From contig JAGXRM010000010.1 of the NCBI GenBank assembly GCA_018335855.1, positions 124,001 to 188,000 on the forward strand: DNA of 64,000 nucleotides, given 5' to 3'. The notes beneath the pieces are model-generated. The model ran no database searches, was not told the origin of the DNA, and saw only the letters and a program-made list of their open reading frames with translations. Below, one piece after another: positions 7,877 to 17,002 of this stretch. Position numbers and translations under genes: made by a program. Position 1 is the stretch's first letter, and each line of letters opens with the position of its first letter. The DNA comes from Clostridiales bacterium. GTDB taxonomy: Bacteria > Bacillota > Dethiobacteria > Dethiobacterales > Dethiobacteraceae.

Positions 7877-9277
7877 TCAGATTTTTTTGCCGGGATTCAG
7901 GATATTCTCCGGGTCGAAGACCTTTTTAATTTGCCTCATTATATCCTGTTCTTTTTCTGAAAACTGAAGAGACATATCCTTGCGCCGCAGCAGACCCACG
8001 CCGTGTTCGCCAGTGATGGTACCGCCCAGTTCCACAGCTATTTTATAAAATTCAGTCTTTAACTCCAGATAATAGTCGGGCAGCAGGTTGTTCTCCCTTA
8101 GAATAAAAGTATGAAGGTTGCCGTCGCCGGCGTGAGCCAGCAATGGTATCGTGGTATGGTAGCGGGCCGCCAGTTTATCCACTTCTTCTATGAATTCATT
8201 TAGCCTACTCCTGGGAACGGTAGCATCCATAACATCACAAACATCCTTTTCTATAGCCGGGAAGAGGTGACTCCTGATTTCCAGGATATTTCTCTGCTCT
8301 TTCTTTTCCTGAGCAATGATGGTGCTAATCATATTAAACTGGCTGCAGATTTCTTCTATGGCCATGCCTTTACTGTAAATGGATTCGTTGCTGTCCTCGG
8401 ACAGAACAATCATCAGGTCGGCAAAACCCTCTTTGGCAGGCCAAGTCTTATTCATGACCGCTGCAGTCCTCAATATCTGCTCTTTTTCAATATACTCCAG
8501 GGCAACAGGAATGATGCCTTCCTGAATAATTTTCGGCACCGCCGCAAAAGCGTCCTTGCGTGTCTTAAAAGATACAATCAAAGTCCCGCTCGCTTTGGAC
8601 TTGGGAACCAGGCGTAAAGTCGCCTTGGTGATAATACCCAGTGTCCCCTCGCTGCCTATAAAAAGATGCATTATGTCATAACCTGCATTGTTTTTGACCA
8701 GCTTACCGTCCCGTCCGCCCAGAGTAAGTATTTCACCTGTGGGAAGCACCACTTCCAGTCCTTTAACCTGGTCTCTCATCACACCGTAGCGGACAGCGTT
8801 TACACCACCGGCATTGGTGCTGACCATGCCGCCCACCTGGGCGCTTTCATCCCCTGGATGCAGGGGAAAGTAAAGCTTTTCATGCTGGCTGAACAGCTGC
8901 ACCAAGTCGTGGAGAGATACAGCGGGTTCACAGGTTATCATTAAATTCTCTTCATCCAGTTCCAGCACTTTATTCATTCTTTCCATCGATACAATAATGC
9001 TGGGTTCTGTAGGAATGGCGCCGGCTGCAATTCCGGTGCCTCCTCCGCGGGGAATTACAGGTATCTTTTTCTCTCCGGCATACTTCAGAAGCGCGGACAC
9101 CTCAGCAGTGTTTTCTGGTTTTACCACTATACACCCGTCTGCCGCCGGCTCAGGACAGATAAGCCTTAACGAATCAAAGGTATAATCCCTGGTGTAGCTG
9201 TAAATATCTTCGCTGTTATACAATACCCGGGAGTCTCCGAACATGTTTTGTAAAGCAGTTATTACTTCCTGGTCCAC
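7877..9277 (-). CDS. glcD: FAD-linked oxidase, GlcD / D-lactate dehydrogenase type
   Basis: The 466-residue protein has an N-terminal FAD_binding_4 domain with RGGGTGIAAG at about 77-86 (the PP-loop that holds the FAD pyrophosphate) and a C-terminal FAD-oxidase domain with HAGDGNLHTFI and GTITGEHGVG. Such enzymes oxidise D-2-hydroxyacids such as glycolate or D-lactate and pass electrons to a quinone, an ETF, or a GlcF-type iron-sulfur partner. No glcE, glcF or etf genes are adjacent. Upstream lie a broken TRAP transporter gene and a GntR regulator, a common setting for lactate or glycolate use. Which substrate is used is unknown. Confidence 0.88.
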   Translation of the reverse strand: MDQEVITALQNMFGDSRVLYNSEDIYSYTRDYTFDSLRLICPEPAADGCIVVKPENTAEVSALLKYAGEKKIPVIPRGGGTGIAAGAIPTEPSIIVSMERMNKVLELDEENLMITCEPAVSLHDLVQLFSQHEKLYFPLHPGDESAQVGGMVSTNAGGVNAVRYGVMRDQVKGLEVVLPTGEILTLGGRDGKLVKNNAGYDIMHLFIGSEGTLGIITKATLRLVPKSKASGTLIVSFKTRKDAFAAVPKIIQEGIIPVALEYIEKEQILRTAAVMNKTWPAKEGFADLMIVLSEDSNESIYSKGMAIEEICSQFNMISTIIAQEKKEQRNILEIRSHLFPAIEKDVCDVMDATVPRSRLNEFIEEVDKLAARYHTTIPLLAHAGDGNLHTFILRENNLLPDYYLELKTEFYKIAVELGGTITGEHGVGLLRRKDMSLQFSEKEQDIMRQIKKVFDPENILNPGKKI

Positions 9278-9319
9278 CTTTTAACACTCCTCAAACTATA
9301 TATTTGATAATACCTCTTC

Positions 9320-9900
9320 TTATTTAAGCAACTGCAAAATGATTAAAGAAATGCCAGGAGCATATGTGACCATTAAGAGGCTTACGATCATCGCGGCTAA
9401 AAAAGGAAGGGACGCCTTGCAGACTTTTTCTATTTTAGCGTTAGAAATATTTGAGGCAACATAAAGATTGATTCCCACTGGAGGCGTCGTTAACCCTATT
9501 GCCAGGTTCATAATCATGATGATACCGAAATGTACTTTATCAATGCCCAAATGCACGGCGATAGGGACTAAAATGGGCGTTAAAATAATTATGGCTGCGG
9601 CTGTTTCCATAAAAGTTCCAATGATAAGAAGCTATGGCCAAGGCGCCGGATAATCTGCCCGCGGCCATGTTGGCAAAATCAACTATCCGTCTTGAAATAC
9701 CTCCTGCAGCCATCAGGTTGCCGGCAAGGATAAAAAAAGGCACTGCCATCAGGGGAAAAGAATCGGTACCGCCAAACATGCGCTGTGGCACAAGGAGCAG
9801 ATTCTGCCCCTGTGACAAGAAAGCAAACACTGTTGCCAAACCAAGACTTGCTGCGATAGGGGTGCCGGCAATAAGTAAAACAACCAGCGAAACAAACAAA
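9320..9900 (-). pseudogene. dctM: Broken TRAP transporter large permease (DctM)
   Basis: Two minus-strand frames each match part of DctM. The upstream piece (9899 down to about 9630) covers the N-terminus (VVLLIAGTPIAASLGLATV) through GRLSGALA. The downstream piece (about 9630 to 9320) begins LLIIGTFMETAAAIIILTP and runs to the normal C-terminus. The intact protein is about 425 residues; the roughly 200 or more residues between these blocks are missing, and the join is out of frame. No start codon with a ribosome site is left at the 9900 end. The small and periplasmic TRAP subunits are absent. The gene cannot make a working permease. Confidence 0.85.
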
Positions 9901-9901
9901 A

Positions 9902-10600
9902 TTGTTAGTCTACCAGATCGTTTTTAATCGTATCAACGAAGCCATTACCAGCGGCGCTTTAAAGCCTGGAGAAAGACTCCCGTCCGAACGAGAAATGGCC
10001 ACCACGTTCAATGTGAGCCGGACATCCGTTCGCGAGTCCCTGAGGGCCCTGGAACTGAACAGCATTATAGAAGTCCGGCCCGGTGAAGGTGCCTTCATCC
10101 GCCCCGTCAAGGTGAAAACACTAGTAAATGATATGGCTGCTATTATTGCAAAATCAGGAGAAAGTCTGATTTATGAAATGCTGGAAATAAGAGCAATCAT
10201 TGAGACTGAGTGTGCTTATCTCGCCGCGCAACGCGCTACATCCGCAGATCTGGAAAGAATGCGAAATTGCCTGGATGAGATGGCCCAATCAGAAAATAAC
10301 GAGGAGTTGGGCCTGACCGCCGACCTCAACTTCCACTACGCGGTAGCTCAGGCCACCAACAACTCCATTCTTCTGGGCATCATGCGCACCCTTGGCGACC
10401 ACATGGAACAGACCATCAAAGCCACCCGCCGCCACCGCTTTTCCCGTCCCGGCCGCTTCCAGGACACCCTGGAAGACCATAGGAATGTTTTTCTGGCCAT
10501 CTCAGGAAAAGATGCAGAGCGTGCCCGGCGGTTAATGTCTGAACTCATAACACAAGTACGGGAAGAAATGGCACTGATGTCACTGAAAGCTTCTCAATAA
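9902..10600 (+). CDS. GntR-family regulator, FadR/FCD subfamily (possibly trimmed at N-terminus)
   Basis: The 232-residue product has an N-terminal winged helix (LPSEREMATTFNVSRTSVRESLRALE) and a C-terminal all-helical FCD ligand domain with FHYAVAQATNNS. Regulators of this subfamily sense lactate, glycolate or similar acids and usually control an adjacent uptake and oxidation operon. The nearby glcD gene fits. The only in-frame start near the expected place is a TTG at 9902, and upstream of it there is no good ribosome site because the sequence runs straight into the dctM remnant. I suspect a deletion that removed the first few codons and the divergent promoter region, so expression is doubtful. 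Confidence 0.75.
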   Translation: MLVYQIVFNRINEAITSGALKPGERLPSEREMATTFNVSRTSVRESLRALELNSIIEVRPGEGAFIRPVKVKTLVNDMAAIIAKSGESLIYEMLEIRAIIETECAYLAAQRATSADLERMRNCLDEMAQSENNEELGLTADLNFHYAVAQATNNSILLGIMRTLGDHMEQTIKATRRHRFSRPGRFQDTLEDHRNVFLAISGKDAERARRLMSELITQVREEMALMSLKASQ

Positions 10601-10650
10601 AAAAATAAGCCGTCCTCCTGCAAGCAACATGCAAGGGGATGGCTTAGTTT
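10599..10650 (-). terminator. Family C terminator repeat, copy 2, end of the pilus locus
   Basis: This element is nearly identical over about 50 bases to the one at 21962-22018. It lies about 40 bases past the pilC stop. On the minus strand the stem is followed by a T run (TTATTTTTTTA), so it should end the pilus transcript. It also sits immediately after the convergent GntR gene and may act on both. Confidence 0.8.
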
Positions 10651-10690
10651 TAGGCACTTAATTCCGAACATCTTCGCAAACATTTTTTGT

Positions 10691-11773
10691 TTATTGAATG
10701 GAGTAACCTGACAGAATACCGCCAATCATCGCAGCGGCTACAAAACCAACTATACCGCCTAGGAAAACAAGGAGCAATGGTTCGAGCGACGCGTTCAGTT
10801 TTTTAATATAACTCTGGAGAATGGAGTAATGGATGTCGGCTATTCGTCCCATCGCCGCGTCCATTGTCCCGGTCTCCTCACCGACTTTTATCATGCTGCG
10901 TACCAGAGGCGGAAAAATGTTTGAGACTTTACGCATCGGTTCAGAAAGACTTTCTCCGAGGAGCACTCTACCGATACACAGGTCAATCGCCCGGCGTACC
11001 GCAGTGTTTTTATCCACATCCCGCACGGTCTTCAGGGCGTCAACGATAGTTACTCCGCTGCCGGTCAGTAAAAACATTGTTTTGGAGAATTGCACAATTA
11101 TGGAAGTCCGAATCAGAAAGCCAAACAGGGGAAGTTTCATTTTGATCAGGTCAATCCTGTAGCGCCCTTGTTTTGTCCTGTGTATGACAAGAAACATCAT
11201 GATGCAGGCTACCAGGGCCATGCCGATGTTTTTGATGTTCTTGGTGACAAAATTGGTCACGGAAATCAGTAGCTTGGTATTCCAAGGCAACTCGCCGCCC
11301 ATCATCTGTAAAAATGGAATAATCTGCGGAATAACAACCAGCACCATAAAGGCGAGTACACCCATGGTAGCGATGAATACAATGGCCGGATAAATCAGTG
11401 CCGTAGTCAACTCCCCGCGGAAAGTGCCCTGCTCTTCCATAAACTGGGCGATTTGTTGCAGGGAGGTGTCCAAAAGACCGCTTGTCTCCCCCACCCGGAT
11501 GGTGTTGCGGACGGCCAGGGGAAACACGCGGGGAAAACCATCCATAGCTTCGCTGAGCGATTTTCCCTGCTCCACTTCTAACCTGACGAGAGCCAAGGTA
11601 TGCTTGAACTTTCTGTTTGTCGTCTGCTCCTCCATAGTGACAAGACTGGGTACCAGCGGCAGGCCCGAAGCCACGAGAGCGGACAATTGTTTGAGCATCA
11701 GGATGATTTCGGCCTGCTTGATCCGTGTCATCCGTATCCGCAAACTACGCAGCACCGTCAAAAAACTGCTCAT
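10691..11773 (-). CDS. pilC: Type IV pilus assembly inner-membrane platform protein PilC (GspF family)
   Basis: The 360-residue protein has two T2SF (GspF) domains. The first covers about 25-145 (LSALVASGLPLVPSL ... TSGLLDTSLQQIAQFMEEQ) and the second about 215-340 (TGSGVTIVDALKT ... TGTMDAAMGRIADI). Hydrophobic segments near 125-150 and 175-195 and at the C-terminus (PLLLVFLGGIVGFVAAAMIGGI) cross the membrane. It forms the rotor platform with which PilB or PilT engages. The roughly 50-residue N-terminal extension seen in many PilC proteins is missing. The start overlaps a GGAGAGG ribosome site inside the end of pilB, six bases away. It is the last gene of the locus. Confidence 0.9.
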   Translation of the reverse strand: MSSFLTVLRSLRIRMTRIKQAEIILMLKQLSALVASGLPLVPSLVTMEEQTTNRKFKHTLALVRLEVEQGKSLSEAMDGFPRVFPLAVRNTIRVGETSGLLDTSLQQIAQFMEEQGTFRGELTTALIYPAIVFIATMGVLAFMVLVVIPQIIPFLQMMGGELPWNTKLLISVTNFVTKNIKNIGMALVACIMMFLVIHRTKQGRYRIDLIKMKLPLFGFLIRTSIIVQFSKTMFLLTGSGVTIVDALKTVRDVDKNTAVRRAIDLCIGRVLLGESLSEPMRKVSNIFPPLVRSMIKVGEETGTMDAAMGRIADIHYSILQSYIKKLNASLEPLLLVFLGGIVGFVAAAMIGGILSGYSIQ

Positions 11774-11779
11774 CTCCCT

Positions 11780-13420
11780 TTACCTCTCCGTGGTGGCGCT
11801 GAGCACTTCCGAGACGGAAGTAAGCCCTTTGCGAATTTTGATAATCCCATCATCCCGCAGTGTCCGCATCCCGTTTTTAATCGCGTACTCGCGGAGTGTT
11901 TCTGGATTCGCTTCCTGCGCCACTAATTTTTTGATTACGGCATCAATAACGAGCAATTCGTAAACACCAATTCTGCCCTTATATTTTAACCCGTTGCACG
12001 CGGGGCAGCCGGCAGCGGCGTAGAACGTTTCCTGACTGTCCGGTTCCAGCCCCAACGCTTGCAGTTCCTCCGACCCGGGCTTATACGGGCGTTTACAAGC
12101 CGGACAAAGCAACCTGACCAGTCGCTGCGCCAATACCGCGATAATCGTGGCGTTGATCAGAAACGCTTCACATCCCATATCAACTAAGCGGATTACGGCG
12201 CTGGTCGCGTCGTTGGTATGGAGCGTGGACAGGACAATATGTCCGGTCAGCGCAGCCTGCAAGGCGAGGCGTGCGGTCTCGCCATCCCGGATTTCTCCAA
12301 CCATGACGATGTCCGGATCCTGGCGCAGTATCGAGCGCAGCGCGCTCTGGAAACTGTTTTTCTGATCAACCTGCATCTGCGTGATTCCTTTGATAACCCG
12401 TTCCACAGGATCTTCGACGGTAATGATGTTCAACTCATCCGAGCACAGGAGGTTTAAAGCCGCGTAAAGCGTGGTTGTCTTGCCGCTGCCGGAAGGTCCG
12501 GTGGTGAGAAAAATCCCGTATGGCAGGGCGAGTACTTTGTACAACACTTCCAGGTGGTCCGGCTCAAAGCCCAGGTTTTCCAGCGTGGGTTCTTTTCTCG
12601 AAGCCTGCATCCGCAGGACCGCTTTCTCGCCAAAGATGCTGGGAACAGTAGAAACGCGCACGGACATGTTTAATGTTTCTCCATCCCCCTCGTACTGGAA
12701 TTTCAGGCCGCCGTCCTGCGCCGCGCGCTTTTCCGCGATATTCATCCCGGACATCACTTTCAGACGGGAAATGACCATATTGGCCACCCCTGGTGGCAAC
12801 AAGTCCACCGTCTTCAGGATGCCATCAATCCGAAACCGGATGCGTAAATGCTCCGGATACGGTTCAATATGAATATCTGACGCGCCGTAACCTGCCGCCT
12901 TATGCAGAATCTGCTCCACCATCTGCATCACGTCCGGTATACTGTCGGTCAACGCCGCCGGCAGCTCGGTGTGGGCCTGTGCAGCCGTTTCCGTGCCTTC
13001 ATACAGGCAGGTCATGGCCAGCGCCAGTTCTTCGGGCGGCATAAACACCGCACGAACCTGCCGGCCGGTTATCCTGCGGAGATTATCCGCCACAAGGCTC
13101 GGCAGGGAGCCGGAGGCGGCCACCACGAACGTGTTGCCGTCCAGCGTGACCGGGACGATATTCTGCTTGCGTGCCACATTGTGTGAAAGCAGGGTAATTG
13201 TTTCGGGGTCAGGTATAAAATCCTCCAGAGACAGATATTCCGTGCCAATAAATTCAGCCAGTAAAGTATTGAGCTGCCGTCCATTCAACACTCCCTGCCT
13301 GACCAGCAGTTGCCCAAGTGGTTCCTTGGTCTTTTGCTGGGTGCGCAGGACACTTTTCAACTCTTCAGAACTAATGACGCCACGTTGTAGAAGATATTCA
13401 CCCAGTCTCTGCTTCGCCAT
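11780..13420 (-). CDS. pilB: Type IV pilus extension ATPase PilB with MshEN domain
   Basis: The 546-residue protein is a GspE/PilB assembly ATPase. Residues 5-28 (RLG..L...G...... form) and 34-57 are two 24-residue MshEN motifs separated by exactly five residues, the layout known to bind cyclic di-GMP. The second motif has PLG instead of RLG and lacks the final Gln. The ATPase core shows SDIHIEP, Walker A GPSGSGKTTT (308-317), an Asp box (ITVEDPVE), Walker B (DPDIVMVGEIRD) and the His box. A C-terminal CxxC...CxxC zinc site follows (CPAC, CPAC). It powers pilin polymerisation. It starts two bases after the pilT stop with no strong ribosome site, so translation is probably coupled. Confidence 0.93.
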   Translation of the reverse strand: MAKQRLGEYLLQRGVISSEELKSVLRTQQKTKEPLGQLLVRQGVLNGRQLNTLLAEFIGTEYLSLEDFIPDPETITLLSHNVARKQNIVPVTLDGNTFVVAASGSLPSLVADNLRRITGRQVRAVFMPPEELALAMTCLYEGTETAAQAHTELPAALTDSIPDVMQMVEQILHKAAGYGASDIHIEPYPEHLRIRFRIDGILKTVDLLPPGVANMVISRLKVMSGMNIAEKRAAQDGGLKFQYEGDGETLNMSVRVSTVPSIFGEKAVLRMQASRKEPTLENLGFEPDHLEVLYKVLALPYGIFLTTGPSGSGKTTTLYAALNLLCSDELNIITVEDPVERVIKGITQMQVDQKNSFQSALRSILRQDPDIVMVGEIRDGETARLALQAALTGHIVLSTLHTNDATSAVIRLVDMGCEAFLINATIIAVLAQRLVRLLCPACKRPYKPGSEELQALGLEPDSQETFYAAAGCPACNGLKYKGRIGVYELLVIDAVIKKLVAQEANPETLREYAIKNGMRTLRDDGIIKIRKGLTSVSEVLSATTER

Positions 13421-13422
13421 TG

Positions 13423-14556
13423 TTATTGCGTGGCTCTAAGCCCATTACTCGACGGCTTCAGCTTACGCGCCTCGCTTTTCGGCGGCGTGCCTGTCAGGCG
13501 CTGGCGAATAAGATCCGGACTTTTCGCAGAATTGAGTGCTACGTCGAGGCTTATTTGGCTGGCGCGATAGAGTTCGACCAATGATTTTTCCATGGTCTGC
13601 ATGCCCAGCAAGGTACCGGTCTCGATAGACATGTAAATGTGTTCGGTTTTACCAATCCGAATCAGGTTGCTGATGGCCGGCGTTATAATCATCAGTTCGG
13701 AAGCCAGCACACGTCCGGGTTGGTCGACACGCGCTAATAGCTGCTGGGAAATGACAGCTTTCAGTGAAACGGAAAGCTGCTGCCGGATTTGCAATTGTTC
13801 TTCCGGAGGGAAAGCGCCGATGATCCGGTTAATGGATGAGGCAGCGTCTCGGGAATGCAGCGTGGAAAAGACCAGGTGGCCGGTCTCCGCCGCCATAATG
13901 GCTGTCCGGATGGTGTCCAGATCCCGCATCTCGCCGACCAGGATTACGTCCGGATCCGCCCGCAGCGCACCCCGCAGCGCGTCAGGAAAAGTAGGGACAT
14001 CGGAATACAGTTCGCGCTGGTTGATTATACTGTTTTTGGCGTAGTGGACATATTCGATAGGGTCCTCAATGGTAATGATGTTATGGCTGTAATTTGTGTT
14101 GACCAGGTCGATAATGGAAGCCAGCGTTGTGCTTTTACCGCTGCCGGTGGCGCCGGTTACCAGCACGAGACCCATTTTTAGGTTAGCCAGACTGGCCGCC
14201 GCCGGAGGCAGGCCAAGTGTATCAAGCGAGGGGATGCTGTCGGACAGCTTCCGGATCGCTCCGGAAAGGCAGCCCCGCTGGTAGTAGACATGTACCCGGT
14301 AGCGGCCGATATCTTTAAAGCTGACAGCGCAGTCCACCGAACGGCGTTCTTCCAGAACTCCTTGCTGTCCCGGCGTCAATAATTGATAAAGCAGCGTACG
14401 CGTTTCCTCGACGCTCAGCGCGGGCAGATCCAGAGATACCAGGCCACCGTTCGTCCGCAGCACCGGTGGCACACACGTACCGATATGGATGTCCGAGGCG
14501 TTGCAAAGATTAGCTCTCTGCAGCAGGGAAAGAATTGAAAGTTTGCCGGCGTCCAT
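13423..14556 (-). CDS. pilT: Type IV pilus retraction ATPase PilT
   Basis: The 377-residue product shows the PilT set: ASDIHI near the N-terminus, Walker A GATGSGKST (135-143), ITIEDPIEY, Walker B region DPDVILVGEMRD, and the His box STLHSRDA. The family's C-terminal AIRAGT-like region appears as LIRIGKTEHIYMSIETG. PilT disassembles the pilus and generates twitching force. The last 25 residues are a basic, disordered tail (TPPKSEARKLKPSSNG), longer than usual. A GAGGAGG site precedes the ATG. Presence of PilT next to PilB argues for a dynamic pilus rather than a one-way pseudopilus. Confidence 0.93.
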   Translation of the reverse strand: MDAGKLSILSLLQRANLCNASDIHIGTCVPPVLRTNGGLVSLDLPALSVEETRTLLYQLLTPGQQGVLEERRSVDCAVSFKDIGRYRVHVYYQRGCLSGAIRKLSDSIPSLDTLGLPPAAASLANLKMGLVLVTGATGSGKSTTLASIIDLVNTNYSHNIITIEDPIEYVHYAKNSIINQRELYSDVPTFPDALRGALRADPDVILVGEMRDLDTIRTAIMAAETGHLVFSTLHSRDAASSINRIIGAFPPEEQLQIRQQLSVSLKAVISQQLLARVDQPGRVLASELMIITPAISNLIRIGKTEHIYMSIETGTLLGMQTMEKSLVELYRASQISLDVALNSAKSPDLIRQRLTGTPPKSEARKLKPSSNGLRATQ

Positions 14557-14574
14557 TAACGTGCCTCCTCTTTT

Positions 14575-15231
14575 TTAGAGAATTAGTTTTAATGATAGGT
14601 CATATTCCCCGACTTCAGGCTTTTTATCCTTGCTTTTTTGCTCTATGATATTAACACGCAGTTTATTGACACGCACCAGCCATGTCGCCTCCGCCATTTC
14701 CCCCATAAAACCGGTTAGCCCTGACTGACTGCCGCTAACTGCCAGCGTGTATTCCTGCCAACCGAAACGTTCTCTTACAGTGGGTGGTTCTGTTTCCACG
14801 CGAGCACGGGTATTCCGGCGGCGGGCACTGCGCGGCACTTGCGGTTCTTTGCCCAGCTCATAGATGAGCTTGTCGTATTTCAGCTGCTTGACCGACAAAG
14901 AGTTGTTGGCTGCCAGCTGATCAAAGAGAGCCATCGCTTCCGTCACCGCAGGGTCGGTGTCTGCTTTGGCGGTAGCTCGGATTTCCTCCAGCTCTTCTTG
15001 CAGATATTCAATTTCTTCTTTAATAAAATCTATTGTTTCCTTTGCCTCTGTTGTGTCCGGCGGAACACCTCCCTGTCTGTCAATTTCACTCTGAACAAGC
15101 TGAATTTGATTTTCAACTGCTGCCAGCGCCTGTCGCGCCGGGTCGTAGACCCAGGTCAGGTAGCCATAAAAACATGCCGCCATTAAAACTGCCGCCAGGC
15201 CATACGTTTCGAGCTTACTAAGCTTCTTCAT
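14575..15231 (-). CDS. pilO: PilO-like pilus alignment protein
   Basis: The 218-residue protein has one N-terminal membrane helix (LAAVLMAACFYGYLTWVY, about 12-29), a coiled coil (about 35-90, rich in Glu and Leu) and a small C-terminal alpha/beta domain, the layout of PilO. In the pilus machine PilO pairs with PilN and links the cytoplasmic PilM ring to the outer parts. Sequence identity to classical PilO is low, so the assignment rests on architecture and on position directly after the PilM-PilN fusion gene. A basic stretch (RSARRRNTRARVE, near 135-147) interrupts the C-terminal domain. Confidence 0.72.
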   Translation of the reverse strand: MKKLSKLETYGLAAVLMAACFYGYLTWVYDPARQALAAVENQIQLVQSEIDRQGGVPPDTTEAKETIDFIKEEIEYLQEELEEIRATAKADTDPAVTEAMALFDQLAANNSLSVKQLKYDKLIYELGKEPQVPRSARRRNTRARVETEPPTVRERFGWQEYTLAVSGSQSGLTGFMGEMAEATWLVRVNKLRVNIIEQKSKDKKPEVGEYDLSLKLIL

Positions 15232-15248
15232 TGCAGTCCTCCATCCGA

Positions 15249-16976
15249 CTATAACTCTAACTCTAACTCCAGCTCATCACCTTCAACTTCAAATGGTCGC
15301 TCCGGCAGAAACTCCGGCTTGAGTACAACCCTGATTTTAAACTGGTAGACAATTACCGTCTTCAATTGAGAAGCAGTGTCGTCCCCGAAATCGTCAAAAC
15401 CGGACTCATCATCGCCAAACAGCTCTGCGCCTGGTGCCAGGCCAGCCTCCGGGGCTGTGCCGCCCGCGCCATTATCGTCATAGCCAAAGTCATCACCAAA
15501 GTCATCACCAAAGTCATAGCCAAAGTCATCAAAATCTGAGTCGATACTTTTTTCCACACGCACTATCCGCAATATTTCATCCACTTTTGCATAGATGCAC
15601 CACTCTTCGTCCTGCAGAGCCAGCGCCAAGGCGTGGATTGCGCTGGTATTGCGGCTCTCTCCGCTAAGCGTGAAATAGTCCGTCTTTTCCTCCAGTTCGA
15701 TGGTAAAGTATTTCAGACCCGGCTGTGCTCCCTGCTCCAGCGCTGACAGCGTGGCATACAGCAGCTGGTTATATTCCGGCAGCCGGTTTTGCAGATATTC
15801 TACCTGGGAATAAAGCAGGAGCTTTTCTTCCTTTAGTTCATCAGCCTTATTTTCCAACTCCTGTAACCGGGTGGCGGCTGCCGTTATAGAGTCTCTCTGC
15901 CGCACCAAAACGGTAAGTTCCCCGTCTGTCACCTTGATCTGCCGCCGGATTATCAGGAAGTGGACGCCGAAGATGAGAAAAAAGAGCAGCAGAATGACGA
16001 TAGGCGCGAAATATGCTTTCTCTGCCAGTTGCCTGAATAGAGACAGCTCGTCGCTTACACCAAGGGCGCGGCTTTTTACATACGGGTACCACAGCTCCCG
16101 TAAGCCGGCACCCACCACAGTTGCATACTCCGGCCCCCGCTTTGCGGCGGTAACTATATTTCCCGTCGGGATAATGAGAGAGCTTACCTCGGCGTTAAAG
16201 CTGGCACGTAAAAAACAGAGGATATCCTCTTCCAACCCGCCCGCGCCGGTGATTGTTACTGAGGCGGCGGCGGCCTCGACATCAAAAGGTTCGCCATAGG
16301 CCAGTTCCGCCCACACGCTGCAAGTCGTCAATTCGGCTTTAAGCTGCTCGAGACTGACCGGCACCGTCCTGTAAGAGACCATGCGGCCTCGGTGTATTAA
16401 GGCGAAGCGCACCGCCTCTGTGCCCACGTCAATGACCAGCTGCTTCTCTTTTGGCTGCCCTCCAGCCAGCAGTGAGACCGGTGCAGTAAAGCAGACATCG
16501 GGAGGGTAAACCCGTTTGAGCCGCAGCTCGCTTTCCGCCAGCAATTCTTTCCATTGCTGGTAGTCTGCCGCCGGAAAGCTGGACACCCAGAAACCCTCAT
16601 GTTCCGCGTCGGCATCCGAGCCGTGTTCGAAACCTATCAGCGATTCCTCGGCCGGTATCCCGGTATACATTTCACTCTCTGCCTGCAACAACTCTTTTAA
16701 TTTATGTGGCTTGAAACGGAGACTTTTAACCAGTTTCTTTTCCACCGGCACACGTATTAAGACTACACGCGGCGTGACAACCACAATCTGCTGCGGGCAG
16801 TTAGTGATTTTCGCCATAATCATCGCCAGTTCGTCCCGGCTGATTGGTTCATTCTCATCTTCGGTGCGATCAATGGTTTCACAATGAGCTAATTCGAATT
16901 TTTTCAGACTCTTTCTAGTCACCACAGCGCACCGGATTACCGGGCCGTCAAGTTCCAGTGCTAGGACGGATAACAA
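15249..16976 (-). CDS. PilM-PilN fusion protein
   Basis: The 575-residue protein joins two pilus parts usually made separately. Residues 1-300 look like the actin-like PilM/GspL cytoplasmic domain (VLALELDGPVIRCAV, VIDVGTEAVRFALI). One membrane helix follows (about 323-343, FAPIVILLLFFLIFGVHFLI), then a coiled coil (350-395) and a PilN-like domain (about 400-480). An acidic insert near 478-500 is built from GDDF/GYDF units encoded by 12-base tandem repeats, and a second acidic, Gly-rich stretch follows before the C-terminus. There is no in-frame ATG near the start; a TTG at 16974-16976 with GGAG upstream is the best choice. I assign the halves by fold pattern and position. Confidence 0.75.
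   Translation of the reverse strand: MLSVLALELDGPVIRCAVVTRKSLKKFELAHCETIDRTEDENEPISRDELAMIMAKITNCPQQIVVVTPRVVLIRVPVEKKLVKSLRFKPHKLKELLQAESEMYTGIPAEESLIGFEHGSDADAEHEGFWVSSFPAADYQQWKELLAESELRLKRVYPPDVCFTAPVSLLAGGQPKEKQLVIDVGTEAVRFALIHRGRMVSYRTVPVSLEQLKAELTTCSVWAELAYGEPFDVEAAAASVTITGAGGLEEDILCFLRASFNAEVSSLIIPTGNIVTAAKRGPEYATVVGAGLRELWYPYVKSRALGVSDELSLFRQLAEKAYFAPIVILLLFFLIFGVHFLIIRRQIKVTDGELTVLVRQRDSITAAATRLQELENKADELKEEKLLLYSQVEYLQNRLPEYNQLLYATLSALEQGAQPGLKYFTIELEEKTDYFTLSGESRNTSAIHALALALQDEEWCIYAKVDEILRIVRVEKSIDSDFDDFGYDFGDDFGDDFGYDDNGAGGTAPEAGLAPGAELFGDDESGFDDFGDDTASQLKTVIVYQFKIRVVLKPEFLPERPFEVEGDELELELEL
15477..15533 (-). repeat. Tandem 12-base repeat inside the PilM-PilN gene
   Basis: Four units of the form GTCATxxCCAAA (plus strand) lie head to tail and encode alternating GDDF and GYDF. 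Two adjacent units are identical. The tract keeps the reading frame, so copy-number change would add or remove four residues without disrupting the protein. Confidence 0.8.
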
Positions 16977-17002
16977 AGCAGACCATCTCCGTTTCTCTGC
17001 CT

